A stretch of 64,000 nucleotides of DNA from an uncultured Eubacteriales bacterium (GTDB taxonomy: Bacteria; Bacillota; Clostridia; Christensenellales; Aristaeellaceae), in contig CACYTF010000002.1 of NCBI GenBank assembly GCA_902777335.1, positions 62,001-126,000 on the forward strand. Reading direction: 5' to 3'. Positions 50,296-61,800 of the stretch are shown piece by piece. Position numbers and translations under genes: made by a program. Numbering within the stretch: the first letter of the stretch is position 1; the number at the start of each line of letters is the position of its first letter. A model generated the notes under the pieces. That model was given only the letters and a program-made list of their open reading frames with translations, ran no database searches and was not told the origin of the DNA.

Positions 50296-51003
50296 TCACC
50301 CATCATACGCCTCGCCGCCCCAGGACTTATCCGCGCTCCAGATGGCGCAATGATCCTCGTCGGCGTACAGGAACGACGCGATATCGCCCGCCTTGTCCTT
50401 GGCGTCTTCGGCCTTTTCGGCGTCATCGGCCTCTTCCGCCAGGGTATAGAAGGCCACGACGCCCTTGTAATCGTGGTAATAGCGGGTCCCGCGGTGCATA
50501 TTCGGAAGGCTGTCCACGCGAACACACTTCAGCTGCTTGCCGTTCAGCGCGACCTCCACGGCCTCGGGCTCCGCATCGCTCTCGCGGCGGGCGTGGCGCA
50601 GGCCCTCCCGCAGCAGGTCCAGCGCGTGGGAGGCGTTCAGTCGCGCGCGCCGGAAGGTGTCGGTATCGTGCAGGCCGCAGAAGGGCTCGAATATGCCGTT
50701 CGACCCGCGCAGCAGGTACACCGTGCCGCCGGAGGGGCAGATGTCGTCGCGCTCGGGCAGCACCTCGTCCAGTGTCTTCATGGCATCCTCTACGGTGCCT
50801 TCCTCAAAGTGATACAGGTAGTCAATGATCAGCCCATCCCGGGCGGATTTCATGGCCTGTTCGCAGGCGGTCTTCTCCGAACGGTAGCGAAACCGCTGCC
50901 ACGCGGGTATGGCGATGATCACCAGCATCACCGCGATCAGCGCCAGCAGCAGCGCGACCAGCCGGTTGATTCCGCCCCGACGCTCCCTGATTTTCTGCAT
51001 CAT
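50296..51003 (-). CDS. Pilin-like protein with atypical prepilin N-terminus
   Basis: The 235-residue protein follows pilC and has a prepilin-like head: RRGG then INRLVALLLALIAVMLVIIA and IPAWQRFRYRSEKTACEQAM. The hydrophobic helix and the IPAWQRFR exit match type IV pilins, but position +5 after a GG cleavage point is Val instead of the conserved Glu. The rest is a globular domain with GGTVYLLRGSNGIFEPFCGL and an acidic segment near 205. It may be a minor pseudopilin or a non-processed anchor. ATG 51003 has GGGAAAG upstream. Confidence 0.65.
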   Translation of the reverse strand: MMQKIRERRGGINRLVALLLALIAVMLVIIAIPAWQRFRYRSEKTACEQAMKSARDGLIIDYLYHFEEGTVEDAMKTLDEVLPERDDICPSGGTVYLLRGSNGIFEPFCGLHDTDTFRRARLNASHALDLLREGLRHARRESDAEPEAVEVALNGKQLKCVRVDSLPNMHRGTRYYHDYKGVVAFYTLAEEADDAEKAEDAKDKAGDIASFLYADEDHCAIWSADKSWGGEAYDG

Positions 51004-51016
51004 GGTTTCTTTCCCC

Positions 51017-52237
51017 TTACATCCCGGCGTACATGCCGAACATGGCCATGTAGATGGCGATGACGATGAACCCGGCAAAGCCCGCCAGGAACACCAGTAT
51101 CGCCGGCTCCAGCTTGGCCAGCGCCTCGGTGGTGGCCTGCTCCAGCTCATGGTCGTAGTATTCGGCAGTCATGGTCAGCGTCTGCTCCAGCTCGCCGCTC
51201 TCCTCGCCCACGGCGGTCATGTCCACCAGGATTTCCGGCAGGCAGTTGGCCTCCCGCAGGCTCGCGCCCAGCGTGTGGCCCTCCTCCAGCCGGCCGCTGA
51301 TCTTGCCCACGCACTGGCTGATGTGGTAGTTGCTGATCACGCGGCTGGTGACACTGACGGCCTTGGTCATCGGCAGGCCGGCCTGCAGCATCATCGCCAT
51401 GGTGTTGGCAAACTGGCTGGCGGAATTCAGCACGCCGATGTTGCCCAGCACCGGCAGCTTCAGTTGCAGCTTGGCCAGGTTCAGCCGCCCGGATTCCGTA
51501 TTCCCGTACAGCTTGTAGACGAGGCCGAACCCCGCGCCGGCGGCCAGCATCACCATCCAGTACTTCTGGAAGAACTTGGACATGCCGATCAGGATCTGGG
51601 TGGGGATGGGCAGCTCGCTGCCCTGCTCGGCGAATATGGCGGTGAACGTGGGCACCACCTTCACCATCAATACGACCACCACGACAATGGCCACGATGAA
51701 CACGAATACCGGGTAGATCAGCGCGCCGCGCACCTTGCCCTTCATCTTGCTCTGCTTGGCGTAGTGCTCGGCGGAGGATTCAAAGGCCACGTCCAGGCTG
51801 CCCGCCTCCTCGCCGGCGCGGATCGATTCGAGGAACGTGACGGGCAGCAGCTTCTTGCCGCGCTCGGTAAAGCTGGCTGCCAGCGAGCGGCCGCCATCCA
51901 CGTCCTTGGCCACGTTTTCGAGCACGCGCTTCAGGGGCTTGTCGGTCATCTTCTCGGCGATCAGCTCCACCGTGCGGCGGATGGGCACGCCGGCCTTCAG
52001 GATCACGGCGAACTGGCTGCACATCAGCGTGAAGGCCTTGTCGTTCAGCTTGTTGCCGCCAATATCCATGCTCATCAGCGAGGCGCCCTTGCCCTTTTCC
52101 TTCACCTCGGTGATCTGCAGCACGATGGAATAGCTCTCCTTGATGCGGGCGACGGCGTCCAGCTCGTCAAAGCCCTCCATCACGCCGTTGACCTTCCTGC
52201 CGTCCTTCGACAGCGCGGTATACTTAAAAGTTGCCAT
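51017..52237 (-). CDS. pilC: Type IV pilus/type II secretion inner-membrane platform protein
   Basis: The 406-residue protein of the GspF/PilC family has two cytoplasmic helical repeats (residues about 70-190 and 270-390) and three or four membrane segments. Family motifs are FKYTALSKDGRKVNGVMEG at the start, AGVPIRRTVELIAEKM, a conserved ESIRAGEEAGSLD, and its repeat TAVGEESGELEQTL. It is the platform on which the ATPases act to assemble or withdraw pilin fibres. Confidence 0.94.
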   Translation of the reverse strand: MATFKYTALSKDGRKVNGVMEGFDELDAVARIKESYSIVLQITEVKEKGKGASLMSMDIGGNKLNDKAFTLMCSQFAVILKAGVPIRRTVELIAEKMTDKPLKRVLENVAKDVDGGRSLAASFTERGKKLLPVTFLESIRAGEEAGSLDVAFESSAEHYAKQSKMKGKVRGALIYPVFVFIVAIVVVVVLMVKVVPTFTAIFAEQGSELPIPTQILIGMSKFFQKYWMVMLAAGAGFGLVYKLYGNTESGRLNLAKLQLKLPVLGNIGVLNSASQFANTMAMMLQAGLPMTKAVSVTSRVISNYHISQCVGKISGRLEEGHTLGASLREANCLPEILVDMTAVGEESGELEQTLTMTAEYYDHELEQATTEALAKLEPAILVFLAGFAGFIVIAIYMAMFGMYAGM

Positions 52238-52262
52238 CCGCGGCCTCCCTCTCGGTCAGTAA

Positions 52263-53309
52263 TCAGGCGTTCTTCTTCACGTAATCCGCCTCGTGGGCGT
52301 AGCGCAGCGCCACGTCCTTGGCGACCTGGCCGCCGCGCACCAGCCGCACCAGCGCCTGGTCCATGGTCTGACCGCCGATGGCCGCGCTGGTGGCGATGGC
52401 GTTGGCGATCTGCGGCGTGTTGCCGTTGCGGATCAGGTTGCGGATGGCGTCGGTGACCACCATCATCTCGCAGGCCAGCGCGCGGCCCCCCGCCTTCTTC
52501 GGGATCAGCTGTTGGGTCAGCACGGCCTGCAGGCACATGGACAGCTGCAGGCGGATCTGCACCTGCATGCCCTCCGGGAACACCTGCACGATGCGGTCCA
52601 CCGCGTCGCTGGCGCTGCCGGTGTGCAGCGTGCCGAACACCAGGTGGCCGGTCTCCGCCGCGGTGATGGCGGTTTCGATGGTCTCCCGGTCGCGCATCTC
52701 GCCGATCAGTATCACGTTGGGATCCTCGCGCAACGACGCGCGCAGGCCGGAGGCGAAGCTCATGGTGTCCTTGCCCACCTCGCGCTGGTTGATGGCGGCC
52801 TTGTCCGGCGTGTACATGTACTCCACCGGGTCCTCCAGCGTGACGATGTGGCACTTGCGGGTGTGGTTGATGTAATCCAGCAGCGCCGCCAGCGAGGTAG
52901 ATTTGCCGCTGCCGGTCTCGCCGGTGACCAGCACGATGCCCTTGTGCAGGTCCGGCAGCTTCATCGCCGCCGGCGGCAGGCCCAGTACCTCCAGCTTCGG
53001 GATCTTGTCGGACAGCAGGCGCAGCGCCACCGAGGGCAGGCCCTGCTGGCGGAAGATGTGGATACGGCAGCGGTTGCCGGCGAAGGTATCGGCCGCGTCC
53101 AGCTCGCCGGTGGCCAGATAGGTGTCGAAGGCCTCGGGCGTCCCGGAAAGCTCGCGGGCGTAAGCGTTGCAGTCGTTGCGGGACAGCGGCTCTTCGCACA
53201 TGTTTTCGAGCTGCCCGTCCTTGCGATACTTGGGCGGCAGCCCGTAGATCAGGTGAATATCGGAAGCGCCGTCCTGACGCGCTTTGACGACGAGTTCTTC
53301 AATGGTCAT
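52263..53309 (-). CDS. pilT: Pilus retraction ATPase
   Basis: The 348-residue ATPase has Walker A GETGSGKSTSLAAL near residue 133, the Asp box TLEDPVEYMY, Walker B ILIGEMRDRETIETA and the His box GHLVFGTLHTGSASDAVDRI near 225. AIRNLIRNG near the end corresponds to the conserved AIRNLIRE motif of PilT retraction motors. It starts 18 bases after pilB, suggesting a pilus able to extend and retract. Confidence 0.94.
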   Translation of the reverse strand: MTIEELVVKARQDGASDIHLIYGLPPKYRKDGQLENMCEEPLSRNDCNAYARELSGTPEAFDTYLATGELDAADTFAGNRCRIHIFRQQGLPSVALRLLSDKIPKLEVLGLPPAAMKLPDLHKGIVLVTGETGSGKSTSLAALLDYINHTRKCHIVTLEDPVEYMYTPDKAAINQREVGKDTMSFASGLRASLREDPNVILIGEMRDRETIETAITAAETGHLVFGTLHTGSASDAVDRIVQVFPEGMQVQIRLQLSMCLQAVLTQQLIPKKAGGRALACEMMVVTDAIRNLIRNGNTPQIANAIATSAAIGGQTMDQALVRLVRGGQVAKDVALRYAHEADYVKKNA

Positions 53310-53327
53310 AGGTTGTTCCTCCTGTAG

Positions 53328-55079
53328 TTAAATATCCTCATACACCACGCGCAGCACCTCGTCGCTGGTGGTCTTGCCCTCCTCCACCAGCTTGATGGCG
53401 TTGTCCTTCAGCGAGACAAAGCCGCTGGACGGGTCCTTCAGCAGCGTTTCGATGGCTTCACGGCCCGCGCCCTTGGCGATCATGCGGCGCACCTGTATGG
53501 TCAGCGGGAAGATCTCAAACACGGCGGTTCGGCCGCGATAGCCGGTGTCGAAGCACTCCGGGCAGCCCTTGCCGCGGAAGAAGGTGCGCCCGGGCTTGGG
53601 CGCGAGGCCCAGCTCGGCCTGCTCGTCCTCCGAGGGCTCGTAGGCCTGGCGGCAATTGGGGCAGATGCGGCGCACCAGGCGCTGGCTGAACACGCCCTTC
53701 AGCGCGCTGGCCACCAGGTAGGGCTCCACGCCCATGTCTGTCAGGCGCTCGACGGTGCCCAGCGCGTCGCTGGTGTGGATGGTGGAGAGCACCACGTGGC
53801 CGGTGATGGCCGAGCGCATGGCGATCTCCGCCGTCTCGCCGTCTCGAATCTCGCCGACGGCGATGATGTCCGGGTCCTGGCGCAGTATCGAGCGCAGGCC
53901 GCTGGCGAAGGTCATGCCGATCTTCTCGTTGATCTGCACCTGGTTGACGCCGTCGATGTTGTACTCCACCGGGTCCTCCAGCGTGACCAGGTTCACCTCG
54001 CGGGTGTTCATGTCGCCGATCATCGTGTACATGGTGGTGGATTTGCCGCTGCCGGTGGGGCCGACGACCAGTATCACGCCGTTTTTGATTTTGATGAGGC
54101 GCAGGTACTTCTCCATGTCGTCGCCGCTCAGGCCGATGTTGTCGCGGCTCAGGCGCATGCCGGACTTGTCCAGCAGTCGGGCCACGATCTTCTCGCCGTA
54201 CACGGTGGGCAGCGTGGAAACGCGCAGGTCGATGTCCTTGTCGCGCACCTTCACGTTGAAGCGGCCATCCTGGGGCACGCGGCGCTCGGTGATGTCCAGG
54301 CCGCTCATAACCTTGATGCGGCTGGTGACGGCGGCCTGCAGCTCGCGCGGCACGGTCAGTATGTCGCGCAGCAGGCCGTCGATGCGCATGCGGATGGAGA
54401 ACTCGGTCTCCCGCGGCTCCATGTGGATGTCGCTGGCGCGCTCGGTGATGGCGCGCTCGATGATGGCGTTCACCAGGCGGATGGCCGGGGCCTGGTTGGC
54501 CGAATCCTCGCCCACCTGGTTGGCGGCGAAGGACTGGTCCAGCGCCACCGCGCCCTCGCCGTTGACGGCGGCCTCGCGCTTCATTTCCTCGATGGCCTTG
54601 GCCGCGCCTTCGTTGCCGTAGAGCACCTGTATGGCGCGCTCCACCGCGCTCGACATGGCCACCATCGGCACCACCTTGCGCCGCGCGGCCTTGCGCACTT
54701 CCTCGATGGCGTAGAAGTTCAGCGGGTCGCTCATGGCGATGTAGAGCTCGTCGCGGGCCAGCTTCACGGGCACCACCTGGTACTGCTTGGCGATGTTCTT
54801 GGGCACCATCTGCACAAGCTCGGTGGGTATGTTCACCTTGCTCAGGTCGATGAACTCGATGCCCAGCTGCATCTGCAGGGCCTCGATCAGCTCGCTCTCG
54901 GTGATGAAGCCGTTCTCCTGCAGCACGGTGCCCAGGCGCTTGCCGCTGCCCTTCTGCAGCTGAAGGCCCTGCTCCAGCTGCTCCTCGGTGATCAGGCCTG
55001 CCGAGATCAGCAGGTCGCCCAGGCGAAGGTAGCCCTTGCCCCGGGGCTTCTTTGCGTTGTTGTTGACTGCTTCTGCCAA
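53328..55079 (-). CDS. pilB: Pilus assembly ATPase
   Basis: The 583-residue GspE/PilB ATPase has an N-terminal MshEN/T2SSE_N domain (YLRLGDLLISAGLITEEQLE), which in relatives can bind c-di-GMP. Walker A is VVGPTGSGKST near residue 345, Walker B is IIAVGEIRDGETAE, and a zinc tetracysteine set CPNC near 476 and CPEC near 510 follows. It powers pilin polymerisation. GAGGG precedes the ATG, and a repeat field separates it from the pilin genes. Confidence 0.95.
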   Translation of the reverse strand: MAEAVNNNAKKPRGKGYLRLGDLLISAGLITEEQLEQGLQLQKGSGKRLGTVLQENGFITESELIEALQMQLGIEFIDLSKVNIPTELVQMVPKNIAKQYQVVPVKLARDELYIAMSDPLNFYAIEEVRKAARRKVVPMVAMSSAVERAIQVLYGNEGAAKAIEEMKREAAVNGEGAVALDQSFAANQVGEDSANQAPAIRLVNAIIERAITERASDIHMEPRETEFSIRMRIDGLLRDILTVPRELQAAVTSRIKVMSGLDITERRVPQDGRFNVKVRDKDIDLRVSTLPTVYGEKIVARLLDKSGMRLSRDNIGLSGDDMEKYLRLIKIKNGVILVVGPTGSGKSTTMYTMIGDMNTREVNLVTLEDPVEYNIDGVNQVQINEKIGMTFASGLRSILRQDPDIIAVGEIRDGETAEIAMRSAITGHVVLSTIHTSDALGTVERLTDMGVEPYLVASALKGVFSQRLVRRICPNCRQAYEPSEDEQAELGLAPKPGRTFFRGKGCPECFDTGYRGRTAVFEIFPLTIQVRRMIAKGAGREAIETLLKDPSSGFVSLKDNAIKLVEEGKTTSDEVLRVVYEDI

Positions 55080-55810
55080 TTTACATCCCTCGGTTGTTTT
55101 GGTCGTTTATTTGGTATCGTTCGCGTTTTGTTGCGGGACCCCTCTCAGTGGTACGCCGGGAGTATCCCCTCTCAGGCGCTGCGCGCCAGCTCGTCCCACG
55201 GGCATGCCTCGGCCCCAGCGACGGGGGCCTGCCGGCCCGTTCTCGCTGAGAACAGTCCACTGGACTGTTCTCCGGGCGCTCGAACCACTGAAAACAGCAC
55301 ACTGTGCTGTTTTCCGGGCGTTCGCTGCCCGTCACCGGGGCGAGCCAAGGCTGCCGCGCGGGTGCGCTAACCTCGAACTCCGTGCTATCCCCCTTGCCTC
55401 GCCCCCGTGAGGGGGAGAGGTGCCCGCAGGGCGGAGAGGGGGCTCCCTTGCCTGACGCTCGGGATCAACCAGAAGACCCCTCTCAGGCGCTGCGCGCCAG
55501 CTCTCCCCGTCACCGGGGCGAGCCAAGGCTGCCGCGTGGGTGCGCTCACCTCGAACTCCGTACTATCCCCTCACCGGGGCGAGCCAAGGCTGCCGCGTGG
55601 GTGCGCTAACCTCGAACTCCGCACTATCCCCCTTGCCTCGCCCCCGTGAGGGGGGCCGCAGCGCCCGGAAAACAGTCCAGTGGACTGTCTTCAGCGAGGC
55701 TGGGCCCGTCCGTGCGCGATGGGACCCAATGCTTCAGCATTGGGCGCGCGCGTTTGGCAGGCCCCCGGAAGAGGTGCCCGCAGGGCGGAGAGGGGGCTCC
55801 TCTTTCGGCA
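55080..55810. repeat. Second palindromic repeat field
   Basis: Three units start near 55332, 55508 and 55572 (CACCGGGGCGAGCCAAGGCT, then CTCGAACTCCGTRCTATCCC). Palindromes GAACAGTCCACTGGACTGTTC (near 55250), AAAACAGCACACTGTGCTGTTTT (near 55290) and ACAGTCCAGTGGACTGT (near 55672) are present. The block near 55222-55280 is the inverse of 20695-20754. No gene is supported in these 730 bases, and no promoter for pilB was clear. Confidence 0.85.
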
Positions 55811-58800
55811 TTATCCTCCGTATTTGGTGTTGTTCACCAGTATACCCGGCATCGGCCAGTCGCCGTAGTGGGTGGCGACGAAGTTGGTCGCGGGCGTGCT
55901 TGCATCCAGCCGGGTCATGCCCTTCAGGTTGTAGAGATACTTGCCATTGTTTACTTTGTCCTCGTAATCGGTCTTCAGTTTCTCGTCGTAAGGCTTGGCG
56001 TCCGTCCATGTGGTGCCGACGAATTCCTTGTATTTTTTGAGGTTTTCGTCCAACTCGCTGATCTTGACGCCGGTCGCGTTATAGCCTATAGCGGCCATAC
56101 CCGGGTTGACGGCCTCGAAGTAGAGGCAGGGCTTCTCTGAATCGGTCGATCCGGAGAACGACCCGGCGAACGCGCCAACCTTTGCGGAGTCACTCGTGCC
56201 TTGTACCAGGCCGGTGGCGTAGCAGTTTTTGAATTCGCCGCCGCTCGCCGCGCCCACCAGGCCGCCCGCGGTCGTCGCACCGGCAGCAGAGCAGGTGGAA
56301 TAGCTGTTTTCCACCTTGGTCACACCGCTGGCGTTGCCGATCAGGCCGCCGGCGTTGCCGGAGGCTGTGACATTGAACGTCGTATTGGAATACTGGCCTG
56401 TACCATTGGTGGTGTGTCCGCCGGAATAGCTGCCCGACACCGTGCCGCCGGTCGCTTTGCCGATCAGGCCGCCGGCGTCACCGCCAGAGCTGTTGACCAC
56501 CAGCGCCGCGGCACAATACTCCACCTTGGCGTTCGCACCGGTCATGCTGCCGATGAGGCCGCCGGCGCTGCCGGTACCGGCGGTGACGGTGACCGTGGCC
56601 GTTGTCGCACTCGCGCTGTTGCGCGCCAGCACGTTGTTCACGGTCGAACTCGTGAGCGTGCCCGCCAGCGCGCCGGCATTGCCATTTCCACTGGTCGTGC
56701 CGCCGGTCGACGTGATTCTGAAGTCGATCAGCTCCAGATCGTGGACATTGCTGCCCGATGGCAGCGTGCCGAACAGGCCCGCATTGCCCGCGGTATTGAC
56801 CACGACGCCGGTGATGCTGTGGATCGTCTGAACGGTCGTCTCGTTCTCAATGGCGGTGGTCTTGCCGTCGTACTCCAGCGCAGAGGTGGGATTGACCGGC
56901 ATGTAGCAGCCCGCTGTGGTGAACGTCGGGTTTTCTCCGCTGGTATAGACCACAACGCTCTGCGGGGCTTCCTCATTGATCGCGGTCTTGAAGTTCGTCC
57001 AACTCAGGTCTTCGATCTGAACGGCCTTGGTGATGCTCAAAGCCGCGCTGGCCGCATTCACGCCGGAAATCGCGTTGTCCAGGTTCTCCAAATGGCGGAA
57101 GTTGGCGATGGCGGCCAGATTGTTGGCCACGTCGCTGCCGTCTACATTGGCATCCCCGGTATTGGTATCCGGATCAGCAAACAGGCTGTTGGTTCGGGCG
57201 GCGATCACAGGGTTGTTGGTTGCGTCACTGTCACCGTCTTCAACCGTCCAGCTGACTTTTGTTGTATCCGTCACAATCGCATTCAGCTTCGTTTGAGCGA
57301 TCACGCCGCCCTTGACCGCGGCGGTGATGTTTTCGCCCGGCGTGAGCTGCGGGAACAGATTGGTGAAATGCCTGCCCGCCGCCGTGATGTCGTCCAGGTT
57401 CAGCTCGATCTCGACGGTGGCAACGCCTTCAACGGTGGCAGTCGCAATACCCGCTTCCGTCTTCTTCACCTTTCCAAGCCATGCCGCCATGTCAGTCACG
57501 CCCGGCACCGTGGATTCCGACGACAGGGACAGCGCATAGGTCGTTGTCCCGCCCGTATCCTTCGACGTCGTCACCTTGAACACCAGCAAGGCGTCCTTCG
57601 CCTCTGCGTCGGTGGTAGTGTTGGTATCGCCGTGGATCAGCATTGTGAGCTTGCCGCCGTCCGCGATCTGCGCCGCAGGCAGCGTGATCTTCGCCGACAG
57701 GCGCTCGCGGTTGATCAATTCGAGGTTCACGTCGAGCTGCGGGATCGGGCCCCAGTCGCCGTAGTGCGTGCCCACGTGGACCGGCAGGTTCGTCGGCGCG
57801 GAATAGGTGGAATCAGCCATATGGCGCAGCTGGGTCACCGTGGGATAGGGGTATTTTTTACTGGTCGGCGCATTGATCAACGCGCTGTCGTAGGGCTCGG
57901 CGTCCGTTTTCGGGGTCACCGATAGGTCGTCATTGTCCATATCGACGGCGTAGACGAAATTGTAATCCGCCCCTGCGCGATCCTTCAGGCTGCCGCTGCC
58001 CAGGAAGGTCTGGGCGGTACCGGAGGTCTTGCCTACGGCATAGCTGTACAACACGGTGACGGTATTGTCAGCTGCCTCGCCGATCAGACTGCCCGCAGTC
58101 GCGCCGCTTGCGGAGCAGGTGGAATAGCAGCAATTCAACGTGACCGTGCCGGAGGCCGCGCCGATCAGGCCGCCGGCGTTGCCGGAAGCCGCGGAAACAT
58201 TGTATGGATTCGTCGCCGTTGTCACATACGCGCCGCCCGACGTATGTCCACCGGAATAGCTGCCCGAAATCGTGACCGTGTCGGTCACAGTGCCGGTCAC
58301 AGTGCCGGTCACAGTGCCGGTCACAGTGCCGATCAGGCCGCCTGCGTTGCCGCCGCCGGTGCTCTGCACCACCAGCGCCGCGGCGCTCTGGGTGACACTG
58401 CCCCCGGTCATGCTGCCGATGAGGCCGCCGGCGTTGCTGGCAGCGGTGACGGTCGCGGTCATTTTTTTGTGTTCGTTGCGCGCCAGCACATTGCTGATCT
58501 CCGCACTGTTGCTTGCACCCGCCAGCGCGCCGGCATTGCCGCTCGTCGACGTGATGTCGAAGTCGATCAGCTCCAGGTTGGAAACCTTGCTGCCATTGGG
58601 CAGCGTGCCGAACAGACCGGCGTTATCGGCGTCTTTCACACGAACGCCGCTGATGCTGTGATTTTTGCCGTCATACTCAATAACAGTTGGATTTATCGGG
58701 ATGAAGCATATGTGATCGCCCGGTGTATCATCTTTTTTAAATACCCTGATCAGCTTGCCGTTATCCGTTTCATTTTCATCCATAGCATCAACAGCAACAC

Positions 58801-61800
58801 CGCTGAGTTTGGAGAGGAAGCTCAGCCAATTCAGGCCATCGGTCGCTTCCCCATCGGTGATCACTCCGTTGAGGTTCTTGATCTGCTTCGCCTTCGTAAA
58901 GTCAATGCTCTTCCCATCCGCCACGGTAGTATCCAAGCGGGTCCCCCGGCTGGATATGCTCACTTCCAGGTTCTCCAGGTGGCGGAAGTTGGCGATGGAG
59001 GCGATGGCTGCCGTGGATATGCGCACATCCGTGCCGTCGTCGTAGTCATCCGTCCACGGGTCCGCGAACAGGCTGTTGGTGCGGGCGGCGATCACGGGGT
59101 TGTTATTCGCGTCATCGTCATCATCTACAAGCGTCCAGCTGGCATGCGTCTTATCCGCCACAATCGCGTTCATCTTATCCGTGGTGGCCGCGCCGTGCTT
59201 GACCGCGACGGTGATGTTCTCGCCCGGTATGAACGTCTTAAACAGCTGGGCAAAGTGACTGCCCGCCGCGGTGATGTCGTCCAGGTTCAGTTCGATCTCA
59301 GCATCTTCCGAATCGGGGACCTGAACGCCCACGCCCGCCTTCTTCAGCTTGGCAAACCACGTCTGCAAATCCGCGGCTGCCACGCCCGGTACATTCGAGT
59401 CCGGCGACAGAGACAGCGTATAATTATCCGACTGCTTTTCTACCTTAAGCACCAGGTAGGCGTCCTTTGTCGCGTCATAAGCGTAGCCGGAATCTTCAAT
59501 GGGATGGCAGGTCTCGCCGCGGATCAGCATCGTGAGCACGCCGCCGTCCGCGATCTGATCCCTGGGCATCGTGATCTTTGCCGACAGGCGCTCCGCGTTG
59601 ATCAGCTCAAGATTCACGTCGGTCAGAAGCTTGATCTCCTCCCAGTCGCCGTAGTGCGTGGTCAGGTGGGCCGGCTCGGTCTGCTGATCCTGCTGGTTTT
59701 GCTGGTTTTGCTGGTTTTGCTGGTTTTGCTGGTTTTGCTGGTTTTGCTGGTTTTGCTGGTTTTGCTGATCCTGCTGGTTCTGCTGGTTTTGCTGATCCTG
59801 CTGGTTCTGCTGGTTCTGTTGGTCCTGCTGGGCTTTCGGCTTCATCTGATGCAGCTGGTGCACCGTGGGGAAGACATAATTCTTGCCCAGCGCGGTATCA
59901 TAGGGCGCCGCGCCCGCGCGGGCCTTCCATTCAGGATCCGCGCCTTCGCCGGTTTTCGGCGTCTCCGGCATCAGCAGGTCTTCATTGTCCATGTCGACGC
60001 CGTGGACAAAATCGAAATCCGTGATCGTCCGGCCACTCAGCGTGCCGCTGCCCAGGAGGGCGTCGTTGCCGGAGGTCTTGCCCACGGCATAGCTGTTGGA
60101 CACGGCAATGGTGTCGCTGCTCGCCGCGCCGATCAGGCTGCCCGCGGCGCTGCCGCTTGCGGAGCAGGTGGAATAGCAGTAATCCACCGTGGTCGTGCCG
60201 GAAGCCGCGCCGATCAGGCCGCCGGCGTTGCCCTTCTCGGCGGTCACATTGTAGTCGGTAGTTGAATACTTGCCGGTGCCGGTCACCGTGTGGCCGCCGG
60301 AATAGCTGTCGGTCACGGTGACGTTCGCCGCCGCGCCGATCAGGCCGCCGGCGCTAACCGGCGCGGTAGTGCCGGTCGAGGACACGCGCATCGCCGCGGC
60401 GCTCTGGCTGACCGTGCCGTCGGCCATGCTGCCCACCAGGCCGCCGGCGTTGCCGGTGCCGGTGACGGTCTTGGCGGTCTCGCCGTGATAAGCCAGCACG
60501 TTCGTCACCGACGAACCCGCGGGCAGCGTGCCCGCCAGCGCGCCGGCGTCGCTGCCGGAAATATCGAAGTCGTACAGCACCAGGTCCGACACGGTCAGCG
60601 CCCCGGTCGGCGCGCCGAACAGGCCCGCCGCGCCGTCGCCGTCGACGGTGACATTCGCGATGATATGCTCCTTCTTGACGGCCGTGACCCCTGTGCCGAC
60701 CGTATACCCGCCTTTGTAGGTCAGCGGATAGCTCGGTCTGACGGGGCGATAGCAGCCCGTCTTTGTGCCGGTTTCGTCGCCCAGAGCGTAGACCTTCACA
60801 TCGGCGTTATCAGCCTTCGCCGCCTTGATTGCATCGACGAAGCCCGTCCAGCTCAAATCCTTTACATCGTCATCATCCACGGGCAGTTCAGCCTCTTCTG
60901 TGGGTTTCGGAAGCTCGCCAAGGTCGACGATCTGTTCGGCTACTGTAATCGTGATAGCATCCGTACCCGTACCGGTTCCCACGCCGGAAACCGCGCCGTC
61001 CAGGTTCTCCAGGTGGCGGAAGTTGGCAATGTAGGCTGTCTTTTCGGTTGTCTCTTCATAGTCCGCGAACAGGCTGTTGGCGGTTTCCTCCGCGCTGTAG
61101 GCGATGTTGGTCAGCGCCGTGTTGCTGTAGGACACGGCCTGTACGGTGATGTCCTCGCCGGGAATGAACGTCTTCTTCCCACTGGCATCCGTGAGAAACT
61201 GCAAATCTCCAGTGGTCGCGTCACTGTAGTTGTTGAGCTCCGCAAAGTGAAGCCCGTCTGTGGGAATTCCCTCACTCTGACTTGTGGTGATGTCATCCAA
61301 TACCACGGTATACACCTTGTTTTGATAGCTGTATCGCGCGCTGTCCGATGTTTCCTTGAGGTTGATCGCCAACTGTGCCTTGCTGCTTTCACCGGTGATG
61401 ATGAGCTTCAGGGAAGCCAAGCGCGCGGTCGCATCCGCCATCTTATCCGTATTGGGATCGGTAACCTTGACGATCAGCCGCTCTTCGTTGATCAGCTCAA
61501 TGCTGGGGGTTTCCAGATACTCGCCGGCCTTCAGCGTGCTCTCGCCGCCATACCAGCCGAGCACCGCTTTGTCACTCCCGTAGGATTTTCGACTGCTTTC
61601 AGTGCCCGCTTTGCCCAGGGCCAGCACAGTTTTGTAATCGTCCTTACTGATGTCGTGGGTATAGCGGTTACCTGACTTCGGGCAATAAAACACGTCCAGC
61701 ACAACGGCGGGGTTGGCTTGATAGCGAATGATATAGCTTCCGCCCGCACGGACCGTCTCGTCGATTGCGCCGAAGGGCAACATCAGATCGAGCACCTGGT

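Noticed and set aside
58244..60265. Plus-strand frame of 673 codons with poly-Leu/Val run
   Set aside because: It is the complement of the giant pilin gene; the LLVLLVLL run is the reverse of the Gln/Asn repeat.
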